Shown here: positions 1 through 6,050 of the stretch, piece by piece
Layout: each line of letters begins with the position of its first letter
Position numbering within the stretch: the first letter of the stretch is position 1
Assembly (NCBI GenBank): GCA_947174575.1
Contig: CAMWJM010000085.1
Coordinates: forward strand, 1-6,050
Source: an uncultured Alistipes sp.
Lineage (GTDB): Bacteria; Bacteroidota; Bacteroidia; Bacteroidales; Rikenellaceae
DNA length: 6,050 bases
Direction of reading: 5' to 3'
Position numbers and translations under genes: made by a program
Notes under the pieces: model-generated
What the model saw: only the letters and a program-made list of their open reading frames with translations
Databases searched by the model: none
What the model was told of the DNA's origin: nothing

Positions 1-1084
1 TGTCGCCCGGGTAGGCGAAGTCGATTACCGACTTCTTCTCGGCCATGAACGCCGTAGGCGACGAGAATTTCATCTGCTTGCCGCTGCGCACGTGCAGGTA
101 GTTCTTGTTGCGCTCGAACGTACCCGAACAGATTTTCAGAAAGGCGATGCGGTCGCGGTGGTTGGGATCCATGTTGGCATGGATCTTAAAGACGAAGCCC
201 GACATCTTGCCCTCCTGCGGCTCGACGGTGCGGCTCTCGGCGGGTGCCGGACGCGGCGAGGGGGCGATGCGGACGAAACATTCGAGCAGTTCGCGCACGC
301 CGAAGTTGTTGACCGCCGACCCGAAGAACACGGGCGCCAGCTCGCCGCGCAGGTAGGCGTCGCGGTCGAACTCGTCATAGACGCCTTCGACCAGCTCGAC
401 ATCCTGCCGCAGCTGTTCGGCGAATTTTTCACCGATCTGCGCCGCCAACTCCGGAGCCTGCAAGTCTGTGATTTCTACGGTCGAAGCGTCGGCCGTGAGC
501 TTCTCGTCGGAAGTGAAGAGCGAAAGATTCTTCTCGTAGAGGTTGTAAACCCCCTTGAAGGTCGGGCCGTTGGATATGGGGAACGCCAAGGGCCGCACGC
601 GGATGTGCAATTCGCGCTCGACCTCGTCCAGCAGGTCGAACGGCTCCTTCGAAGGTCGGTCGAGCTTGTTGATGAAGACGATGACGGGTGTCTTGCGCAT
701 GCGGCAGACCTCCATGAGCTTGCGGGTCTGCGCCTCGACGCCCTTGGCGCCGTCGATGACGATGATGACCGAATCGACGGCCGTCAGCGTGCGGTAGGTG
801 TCCTCGGCGAAGTCTTCGTGACCCGGCGTATCGAGGATGTTGATCTTGCACCCGGCGTATTCGAAGCCCATGACGGCTGTGGCGACCGAGATGCCGCGCT
901 GCCGCTCGATCTCCATGAAGTCGGAGGTGGCGCCCTTCTTGATCTTGTTGCTCTTCACGGCGCCGGCCACATGGATCGCCCCGCCGAACAACAGCAGTTT
1001 CTCGGTGAGGGTCGTCTTACCGGCATCGGGGTGCGCGATGACCGCAAAAGTGCGGCGGCGCGCTATTTCGTCTTGTAAAGCCAT
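1..1084 (-). CDS. prfC: Peptide chain release factor 3 (RF3), N-terminal 361 codons, cut by the window edge
   Basis: RF3 is a cytoplasmic translational GTPase that removes RF1/RF2 from the ribosome after peptide release. The reading frame starts at the ATG at 1084-1082 ([20 protein letters not shown]) and stays open to the left edge. The GTPase motifs are all present: P-loop HPDAGKTT at residues 18-25, the switch I segment RQRGIS near 61-66, G3 DTPGHEDF at 85-92, G4 NKLDR at 139-143, and a G5-like GSAVNNFG at 255-262. The stretch [12 protein letters not shown] after G3 and the P-loop context [13 protein letters not shown] are typical of RF3 rather than EF-G or LepA. Domain II begins around residue 290. 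RF3 proteins are usually about 525 residues, so roughly the last third lies outside the window. No Shine-Dalgarno is visible before the ATG, where the sequence is AT-rich. I saw no convincing promoter in the 134 bases upstream, so read-through from nadB is possible. Confidence 0.95.
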   Translation of the reverse strand, partial: MALQDEIARRRTFAVIAHPDAGKTTLTEKLLLFGGAIHVAGAVKSNKIKKGATSDFMEIERQRGISVATAVMGFEYAGCKINILDTPGHEDFAEDTYRTLTAVDSVIIVIDGAKGVEAQTRKLMEVCRMRKTPVIVFINKLDRPSKEPFDLLDEVERELHIRVRPLAFPISNGPTFKGVYNLYEKNLSLFTSDEKLTADASTVEITDLQAPELAAQIGEKFAEQLRQDVELVEGVYDEFDRDAYLRGELAPVFFGSAVNNFGVRELLECFVRIAPSPRPAPAESRTVEPQEGKMSGFVFKIHANMDPNHRDRIAFLKICSGTFERNKNYLHVRSGKQMKFSSPTAFMAEKKSVIDFAYPGD

Positions 1085-1092
1085 AATTTCTT

Positions 1093-1215
1093 AATTCAAA
1101 ATGAAGCATTCACAATTCATCATTTCCGGTTTTTGCAAGCCCCAACAGGCATCCGTTTTTTGCCGGGGAATTTCTTTGTACTAAATTGTGAATTTTGAAT
1201 TGTGCATTCTGAATT
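1093..1215. repeat. AT-rich fold-back element (nested inverted repeats) between nadB and prfC
   Basis: The nadB-prfC spacer carries two nested inverted-repeat pairs. The outer arms are AATTCAAAATG (1093-1103) and CATTCTGAATT (1205-1215), which match at 10 of 11 positions. The inner arms are ATTCACAATT (1108-1117) and AATTGTGAAT (1184-1193), which are perfect complements. The roughly 66 bases between the inner arms are richer in GC and contain two similar tracts (CCGGTTTTTGC near 1126-1136 and CCGTTTTTTGCCGG near 1153-1166). The arms are built from AATTC/CACAATTC words and contrast sharply with the GC-rich genes on each side. This fits a small dispersed intergenic repeat or a MITE-like fold-back. 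It has no coding content, and I see no target-site duplication. Confidence 0.5.
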
Positions 1216-1218
1216 CTT

Positions 1219-2769
1219 TTATTTGTAGTCTATATTGTAGTGGCACCCCACCGACTCCTTGATGTCGCGGCCCTGCTTGATGACCAGGTAGGCCACGGCG
1301 ATCATGTTGCGCAACTCGCACAGGTCGCGGTTGGGTTTGGTTTTGCCATAAAGCTCCTCGGTCTCCTCGTAGAGGGTCGAGAGACGGCGCATGGCGCGTT
1401 TCAGCGAGAGGTTCGAACGCACGATGCCCACGTAGTTGGACATGATCGTCTGCATCTCGCGCTTCGACTGGATGATCATCAACATCTCTTCGGTGTGCTG
1501 CGTCCCCTCGAAATCCCAATCGGGGATGCCCTCCTGGAAATCCACCTTGTCCAGCAGCGCCGTGGCATGGCGGGCTGCCTGGTCGCCATAGACCACCGCC
1601 TCGATGAGCGAGTTGGAGGCCAGGCGGTTGGCCCCGTGCAGCCCCGTGCAGGAGGTTTCGCCCAGTGCATAGAGCCGCCGCACGGAGGTCTGTCCGTCGG
1701 TGTCGACCTTCACGCCGCCGCAACAATAGTGCGCCGCAGGGGTCACGGGGATCATGTCGCGCGTGATGTCGATGCCGATCGTCTTGCACTTCTCGTAGAT
1801 GTTGGGAAAGTGGCTGCGCACGGCATCGGGGTCTTTGTGCGTGACATCGAGGTATACGAAGTCTTCGCCCCGGCGCGTCATCTCGCTGTAGATCGCCCGG
1901 GCCACCACGTCGCGCGGCGCCAGCGACTTCATGGGGTGGTACTTGTCCATGAATTCTTCGCCCGATTGCAGTCGCAGGATCGCCCCGAAGCCGCGCATCG
2001 CCTCGGTGATGAGGAAGTTGGGCTTCTCGCCGGGGTTGTAGAGCGTCGTGGGGTGGAACTGGATGAATTCCATGTTCTCGGTCAGCGCCTTGGCCCGGTG
2101 GCACATGGCGATGCCGTCGCCCGTGGCCACGACGGGGTTCGAGGTCGACGAGTAGATCTGCCCGCAGCCGCCCGTGGCCACGACGGTGAACTTCGCCAAC
2201 ATGGTTTCGATCTCGTTGGTCCGCTCGTTGAGCACATAGGCTCCGAAGCAGGCCAGGCCGCGCGTGTGTCGGGTGACGAACTCGCCCAGGTGGTGCTGCG
2301 TCAGCAGATCGACGGCGAAACGGTGTTCCAGAACGGTGATGTTCGGGTGGCGGCGCACCGACTCGATGAGCGCGCGCTCGATCTCGGCGCCCGTGAGGTC
2401 TTCGTGGTGGAGGATACGGTGCTCGGTGTGCCCGCCCTCGCGGTTGAGTTCGAATCGACCGTCGGGCGTCTTGTCGAAGCGCGTGCCCCATGCGATCAAG
2501 TCGCGGATCAACTCCGGAGCACGCCGCACGACCAACTCCACGGCCTCTTCGCGGCATTTGCCGGCTCCGCAGACCAGCGTGTCGCGGATGTGCTTTTCGA
2601 ACGTGTCGGGTTCATAGGTCACCGAGCAGATGCCGCCCTGGGCGTAGTTGGTGTTGCACTCCTTGATTTCGCCCTTGGTCACTATGGTGACGTGCCCGCG
2701 AGCGGCGGCTTTCAGCGCAAACGAAAGACCCGCGGCGCCTGAACCGATGACCAGAAAGTCGGTTTTCAT
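1219..2769 (-). CDS. nadB: L-aspartate oxidase (quinolinate synthase subunit B)
   Basis: This cytoplasmic FAD enzyme oxidises L-aspartate to iminoaspartate, which NadA condenses with dihydroxyacetone phosphate to give quinolinate in de novo NAD synthesis. The 516-residue product is close to the family length of about 530-540. Visible features are the Rossmann FAD-binding motif VIGSGAAG (residues 7-14), NYAQGGICSV (41-50), REGGHTEHRILH (110-121), QFHPTTLYNPGE (237-248), APRDVVARAI (284-293), AAHYCCGGVKVD (345-356) and the C-terminal FAD-binding block ALGETSCTGLHGANRLASNS (368-387). By motif position, E111, H239, R286, H347 and R382 correspond to substrate-site residues known in the E. coli enzyme, so it looks active. 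The HYCCGG and LHGANRLASNSL motifs favour NadB over SdhA/FrdA. The ATG at 2769 lies about 20 bases after a predicted start of transcription. nadA and nadC are not in the window. Confidence 0.96.
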   Translation of the reverse strand: MKTDFLVIGSGAAGLSFALKAAARGHVTIVTKGEIKECNTNYAQGGICSVTYEPDTFEKHIRDTLVCGAGKCREEAVELVVRRAPELIRDLIAWGTRFDKTPDGRFELNREGGHTEHRILHHEDLTGAEIERALIESVRRHPNITVLEHRFAVDLLTQHHLGEFVTRHTRGLACFGAYVLNERTNEIETMLAKFTVVATGGCGQIYSSTSNPVVATGDGIAMCHRAKALTENMEFIQFHPTTLYNPGEKPNFLITEAMRGFGAILRLQSGEEFMDKYHPMKSLAPRDVVARAIYSEMTRRGEDFVYLDVTHKDPDAVRSHFPNIYEKCKTIGIDITRDMIPVTPAAHYCCGGVKVDTDGQTSVRRLYALGETSCTGLHGANRLASNSLIEAVVYGDQAARHATALLDKVDFQEGIPDWDFEGTQHTEEMLMIIQSKREMQTIMSNYVGIVRSNLSLKRAMRRLSTLYEETEELYGKTKPNRDLCELRNMIAVAYLVIKQGRDIKESVGCHYNIDYK

Positions 2770-2794
2770 GAATTCGAGAGCTTTAAACCGCCGG

Positions 2795-2826
2795 CAAAGA
2801 TACGAAGAGCCGAGTGCAATGCCAAA
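2795..2826 (-). promoter_or_regulatory. nadB promoter, Bacteroidota type (TTTG-N20-TATCTTTG)
   Basis: On the minus strand the -33 box TTTG (2826-2823) is followed after 20 bases by TATCTTTG (2802-2795), a perfect match to the Bacteroidota -7 consensus TAnnTTTG with near-ideal spacing. Transcription would begin near 2788-2790, leaving a leader of about 20 bases before the nadB ATG. The -33 box lies inside the stem of the palindromic repeat at 2809-2847, so repeat and promoter are physically linked. Confidence 0.65.
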
Positions 2827-2847
2827 TTTATTTGTGCATTGCCGAGG
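2809..2847. repeat. 39-bp palindromic repeat, copy 1
   Basis: The unit is bounded by GCCGAG (2809-2814) and GCCGAGG (2841-2847). It contains a hairpin: GCAATGC (2816-2822) plus CAAA (2823-2826), loop TTTA (2827-2830), then TTTG (2831-2834), a one-base bulge and GCATTGC (2836-2842). That is an 11-bp stem. It matches copy 2 at 2902-2940 at 30 of 39 positions with no gaps. The symmetric CAAA/TTTG pair gives a TTTG on each strand, and the minus-strand one serves as the putative nadB -33 box. Confidence 0.65.
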
Positions 2848-2866
2848 TGCTATTTAATTAAAGTAG

Positions 2867-2874
2867 TAATTTTG
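2867..2874 (+). promoter_or_regulatory. Candidate queA -7 box (TAATTTTG)
   Basis: TAATTTTG fits the Bacteroidota -7 consensus TAnnTTTG. No TTTG lies at the expected distance upstream: the nearest, at 2831-2834, is about 32 bases away instead of about 20. Only half of the promoter is therefore supported. If it is used, transcription starts near 2880, which would leave the ATG at 2879 outside or at the very end of the message and favour a queA start at 2954 or 2978. Confidence 0.4.
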
Positions 2875-2901
2875 CCGCATGAAATTGCACGTTTTCGATA
2901 A

Positions 2902-2940
2902 GCCGAGGGCAGAACCGAATTTATTCGAGCTATGCCGAGG
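2902..2940. repeat. 39-bp palindromic repeat, copy 2
   Basis: This second copy of the unit at 2809-2847 matches it at 30 of 39 positions, with GCCGAG at the left end (2902-2907) and GCCGAGG at the right end (2934-2940). The hairpin has diverged: GGCA (2908-2911) can pair with TGCC (2933-2936) and CGAA (2916-2919) with TTCG (2924-2927) around the same TTTA loop (2920-2923), with unpaired bases between the two stems. It lies in the open frame upstream of queA, where it would encode the odd peptide AEPNLFELCRGE. Read the same way, copy 1 gives AMPNLFVHCRGA, so the peptide is a repeat artefact and not a conserved protein segment. Confidence 0.6.
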
Positions 2941-2977
2941 CGAGAAAAGGTGCATGAATCATGAATATAGAACGGTT

Positions 2978-4186
2978 ATGGAACGACATATAGCTATCGA
3001 CGATTATCGCTATGATCTGCCCGAGGCGCGGATCGCCAAATTCCCGCTGGAGGAGCGGAGCGCGTCGAAACTTTTGGTGTGGCGCGGCGGCGAAATAGAG
3101 GATAGCCGTTTTGCGAAAATCGGCGAAGCACTCCCCGAGGGGCAGCTGCTGGTGTTCAATAATACAAAGGTAATTCGTGCCCGTATCATCATGCACAAGC
3201 CTTCGGGCGCGCGTATCGAGGTCTTCTGTCTCGAACCCCATGCCCCGGCCGATTACGAGCGGGCGTTCGCCGTCGTGGGCAGTTGCGAGTGGTCGTGCAT
3301 CGTGGGCAACGTCAAAAAGTGGAAAGACGGCTATGTCGAAATCAACTTCGAGCACGAGGAGCATGCCGAATATCTGCGGGCTTTTCTGATCGGCGAGAAC
3401 GGCCGCGAGCGCATCGTACGCTTCGAGTGGTCGGCGCCGCTGACATTCGGCCAGTTGCTCGAATGCCTGGGCCGCATTCCGATTCCGCCCTATCTGAATC
3501 GCGAGAGCGAGGAGATCGACAACACGCGCTACCAGACGGTCTACTCGAAGTTCGAGGGTTCGGTGGCGGCGCCTACGGCGGGACTGCATTTCACGCCGGA
3601 GCTTATCGAGGAGATGACGGCGGCGGGCTTCGGCTTCGAAGAAGTGACGCTCCACGTGGGAGCCGGAACGTTCCTGCCGGTCAAGGAGGAGGATGCCGCG
3701 CGGCACCCGATGCACACCGAGCATTTCGAAGTACAACGCGCTGCGGTCTCCCGCCTCTTGGATAAATGGGGGCATATCACGGCCGTGGGGACGACCTCGG
3801 TGCGGACGCTCGAATCGCTCGCGGCGCTGGGGTGGCGGATCCATACGACCGGAACACCCGATGCCGGGCGCGTCGTCGGACAATGGGAGCTGTACGACAT
3901 CCCTCACGACTATACGGGCCGCGACGCTTTGGCCGAGCTGCTGGATTACATGACCTCGCACGATCTCGACCGGCTCAAAGCCTCCACGCAGATCATGATT
4001 ACTCCCCTGGGCTACGAGTTCCGGATCGTGGAGAGCATCGTCACCAACTTCCACCAGCCCTCCTCCACGCTGCTGCTGCTCGTAGCGGCCTATGCGGGCG
4101 ACGACTGGCGCCGTATCTACGACTACGCCCTGCAGCACGATTTCCGCTTCCTGAGCTACGGCGATTCGTCGCTGCTGATGCGGTAG
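2978..4186 (+). CDS. queA: S-adenosylmethionine:tRNA ribosyltransferase-isomerase, long Bacteroidota form
   Basis: QueA transfers and isomerises the ribosyl part of S-adenosylmethionine onto preQ1 in tRNA to make epoxyqueuosine, the penultimate stage of queuosine synthesis at the wobble base. Family motifs run in order (numbered from M at 2978): LLVFNNTKVIRAR (57-69), GRIPIPPYLNR (165-175), YQTVYS (185-190), GSVAAPTAGLHFT (194-206), LHVGAGTFLPV (225-235), MHTEHFEV (245-252), AVGTTSVRTLES (269-280) and TNFHQPSSTLLLLVAAYAG (356-374). The product has 402 residues against about 350 for classical QueA. Most of the excess is a segment of roughly 40 residues between the TTSVRTLES motif and STQIMITPLGY (336-345). 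The frame is open back to an ATG at 2879, but that stretch contains a palindromic repeat. I chose 2978 because MERHIAIDDYRYDLPE starts as homologs do; 2954 (MNHEYRTV) is the main alternative. No clear terminator follows. It may be a paralog of a shorter QueA elsewhere. Confidence 0.9.
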   Translation: MERHIAIDDYRYDLPEARIAKFPLEERSASKLLVWRGGEIEDSRFAKIGEALPEGQLLVFNNTKVIRARIIMHKPSGARIEVFCLEPHAPADYERAFAVVGSCEWSCIVGNVKKWKDGYVEINFEHEEHAEYLRAFLIGENGRERIVRFEWSAPLTFGQLLECLGRIPIPPYLNRESEEIDNTRYQTVYSKFEGSVAAPTAGLHFTPELIEEMTAAGFGFEEVTLHVGAGTFLPVKEEDAARHPMHTEHFEVQRAAVSRLLDKWGHITAVGTTSVRTLESLAALGWRIHTTGTPDAGRVVGQWELYDIPHDYTGRDALAELLDYMTSHDLDRLKASTQIMITPLGYEFRIVESIVTNFHQPSSTLLLLVAAYAGDDWRRIYDYALQHDFRFLSYGDSSLLMR

Positions 4187-4274
4187 GCGACAGCGGGTTC
4201 GGGGCGGTTGCGATCTTTTGTGTGCGGAGCGTGAAAAAAATAACAGCGGACAACCGCGATTCGCAATAATTTCG

Positions 4275-4282
4275 TATCTTCG
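4275..4282 (+). promoter_or_regulatory. Candidate eno -7 box (TATCTTCG)
   Basis: TATCTTCG differs from the Bacteroidota TAnnTTTG box at one base. It sits in TTCGTATCTTCGC (4271-4283), which matches the nadB promoter core TTCGTATCTTTGC (minus strand 2806-2794) at 12 of 13 positions. No TTTG is found about 20 bases upstream, so the -33 element is missing or degenerate. Use of this box would start transcription near 4288 and give eno a leader of about 140 bases. Confidence 0.45.
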
Positions 4283-4310
4283 CAGCGCGAAAGCGGGATG
4301 ACCGACAAAA

Positions 4311-4388
4311 GCCGGCTCGTTGAGCCGGTCGGGCCGCGGCCCCCCCCGGCGGAGGCCCGAAACGTGCTCCGCAGGCTTCGGCCCCGAA
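4311..4388 (+). promoter_or_regulatory. GC-rich structured leader upstream of eno, with competing hairpins and a C8 run
   Basis: Several inverted repeats crowd this stretch. CCGGCTC (4312-4318) and GAGCCGG (4322-4328) form a perfect 7-bp stem with a GTT loop. TCGGGCC (4329-4335) pairs perfectly with GGCCCGA (4354-4360). GCGGAG (4349-4354) pairs perfectly with CTCCGC (4367-4372), and this stem cannot form together with the previous one because they share base 4354 and interlock. TTCGG (4377-4381) and CCGAA (4384-4388) form a last small hairpin. A run of eight C lies at 4340-4347. There is no U-run after the stems, so they are not a standard terminator. Whether this is a regulatory leader or a degenerate repeat cannot be told from sequence alone. 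I do not recognise any known riboswitch core. Confidence 0.4.
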
Positions 4389-4416
4389 AAACAGCAGGAA
4401 GATTCAAACCAAATAA

Positions 4417-5715
<1,299 letters not shown>

Positions 5716-5737
5716 GCCTTATACTGCTTGCAACACG

Positions 5738-5772
5738 AAAATCCCGGCGGCCTTACGGCTGACCGGGATTTT
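5738..5772 (+). terminator. Intrinsic terminator after eno, probably bidirectional
   Basis: AAAATCCCGG (5738-5747) and CCGGGATTTT (5763-5772) form a perfect 10-bp stem. Its 15-base loop can itself form a small GCC-TTAC-GGC helix (5750-5759). The stem ends in TTTT followed by ATTTT (5769-5777), giving a U-rich tail on the plus strand about 23 bases after the eno stop. The complementary A-tract makes it usable for minus-strand transcripts arriving from the right as well. It lies between two convergent coding regions. Confidence 0.85.
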
Positions 5773-5799
5773 ATTTTCGACAAGGGAAAGGCGTTCGCT

Positions 5800-5997
5800 C
5801 TATTTTTCGGTGATCCGGCGATAGTGGCACACGAGTAGCTTGCCGTCGTTGTCGCGCAGGTGCATGCCACCGCCCAGGCAGTAGCGGAACATTGCGCAGT
5901 CGGCACGCCGCGCCCATTCGCGGTTGCGGAACGGTTGGAACCGATGCTCCCACACGTCCCAAAAGTCGTCCCGGTTTCCGGCCCAGGGCGGTCGGCT
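5800..5997 (-). pseudogene. C-terminal remnant of a radical SAM/SPASM-type protein
   Basis: Read on the minus strand to the TAG at 5802-5800, this frame encodes DDFWDVWEHRFQPFRNREW, then CAMFRYCLGGGMHLRD, then KLLVCHYRRITEK and stop. An Asp-Phe-Trp/Val-Trp helix, then FRNREW, then a cysteine cluster followed by a glycine-rich GGGMHLRD and LLVCH, is what I associate with the auxiliary iron-sulfur (SPASM-like) end of radical SAM enzymes. That assignment is from memory of the family and is not certain. The recognisable part starts near GN at 5979. Further upstream the same frame stays open to the window edge but turns into rare-codon, arginine-rich sequence that does not look coded, and a different frame looks coding instead (see 5996-6050). 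No in-frame start lies before the conserved part. I infer an N-terminally truncated or frameshifted gene. An intact gene whose upstream part is simply unusual remains possible. Confidence 0.4.
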
Positions 5998-6050
5998 ATT
6001 CGGTCTCCTCCGGATTCGATTTCGCGCGCAGTACGACAGAGGTGTCGGGC
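5996..6050 (-). CDS. Possible C-terminal end (17 codons) of an unidentified gene
   Basis: On the minus strand, the frame ending at the TAG at 5998-5996 reads PDTSVVLRAKSNPEETE and stop, with codon choice like the genes in this window (GAC ACC GTC CTG CGC GCG CCG GAG GAG ACC). The alternative frame over the same bases uses AGG, AGA and CGA codons that are rare here. This suggests that a separate gene enters from the right and ends here, overlapping the remnant at 5800-5997 by two bases. Seventeen residues are too few to name a family. Confidence 0.3.
   Translation of the reverse strand, partial: PDTSVVLRAKSNPEETE

Noticed and set aside
92..1078. A 328-codon plus-strand open frame opposite prfC
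   Set aside because: The minus-strand frame has every RF3 GTPase motif. The plus frame has none and is acidic and arginine-rich shadow sequence.
1240..2742. A 500-codon open frame on the plus strand opposite nadB
   Set aside because: It is antisense to a clear NadB. It is rich in His/Arg/Val/Asp, as expected from the complement of GC-rich codons, and shows no family motif.
2831..2874. TTTG (2831-2834) paired with TAATTTTG (2867-2874) as a full queA promoter
   Set aside because: The spacing is about 32 bases instead of about 20, so only the -7 box is kept as a weak call.
4204..4257. Inverted repeat GCGGTTG / CAACCGC considered as a queA terminator
   Set aside because: The arms are separated by 40 bases and no T-run follows, so it does not fit an intrinsic terminator.
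4329..4388. Possible tRNA, riboswitch or small RNA in the GC-rich eno leader
   Set aside because: No cloverleaf, T-loop (GGTTCRA) or known riboswitch core could be traced. Only simple hairpins are visible, so it is reported as an unassigned structured leader.
5771..5962. Small minus-strand ATG frames over the right end (63 and 67 codons)
   Set aside because: They overlap the SPASM-like frame in other registers, and one runs into the terminator region. Neither has recognisable content.

Overview
The window reads as core chromosome of a moderately GC-rich member of the Bacteroidota, most like Alistipes/Rikenellaceae. Four things point there: the protein sequences (enolase, the long-form QueA and RF3 all have a Bacteroidota look); genes without clear Shine-Dalgarno sites; -7 promoter boxes of the Bacteroidota type TAnnTTTG; and GC-rich coding DNA broken by short AT-rich intergenic stretches. 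The genus is inference from memory, with no database comparison.

Layout. Positions 1-1084 (minus) hold the first 361 codons of prfC (peptide chain release factor 3), cut by the left window edge. Positions 1085-1218 are an AT-rich spacer with nested inverted repeats. Positions 1219-2769 (minus) are a complete nadB (L-aspartate oxidase). Positions 2770-2977 are a divergent spacer with a well-formed nadB promoter and two copies of a 39-bp palindromic repeat; the second copy lies inside an open N-terminal extension of queA that is probably not translated. Positions 2978-4186 (plus) are queA (long Bacteroidota form). Positions 4187-4428 are a spacer with a probable eno promoter and a GC-rich leader that can fold into competing hairpins around a C8 run. 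Positions 4429-5715 (plus) are a complete eno (enolase). A strong intrinsic terminator follows at 5738-5772. The last 250 bases (minus) hold what looks like the C-terminal remnant of a radical SAM/SPASM protein, and upstream of it the possible last 17 codons of another gene.

The four recognised genes are housekeeping functions in different processes: recycling of release factors in translation, the first step of de novo NAD synthesis, queuosine modification of tRNA, and glycolysis. They do not form a pathway. nadB and prfC run in the same direction and may share a transcript, queA is divergent from nadB, and eno appears to have its own promoter and terminator.

No new multi-gene system is visible. 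The points most worth a second look are non-coding (the 39-bp repeat pair that carries a promoter element, the fold-back element between nadB and prfC, and the eno leader), plus the broken radical SAM fragment at the right edge.
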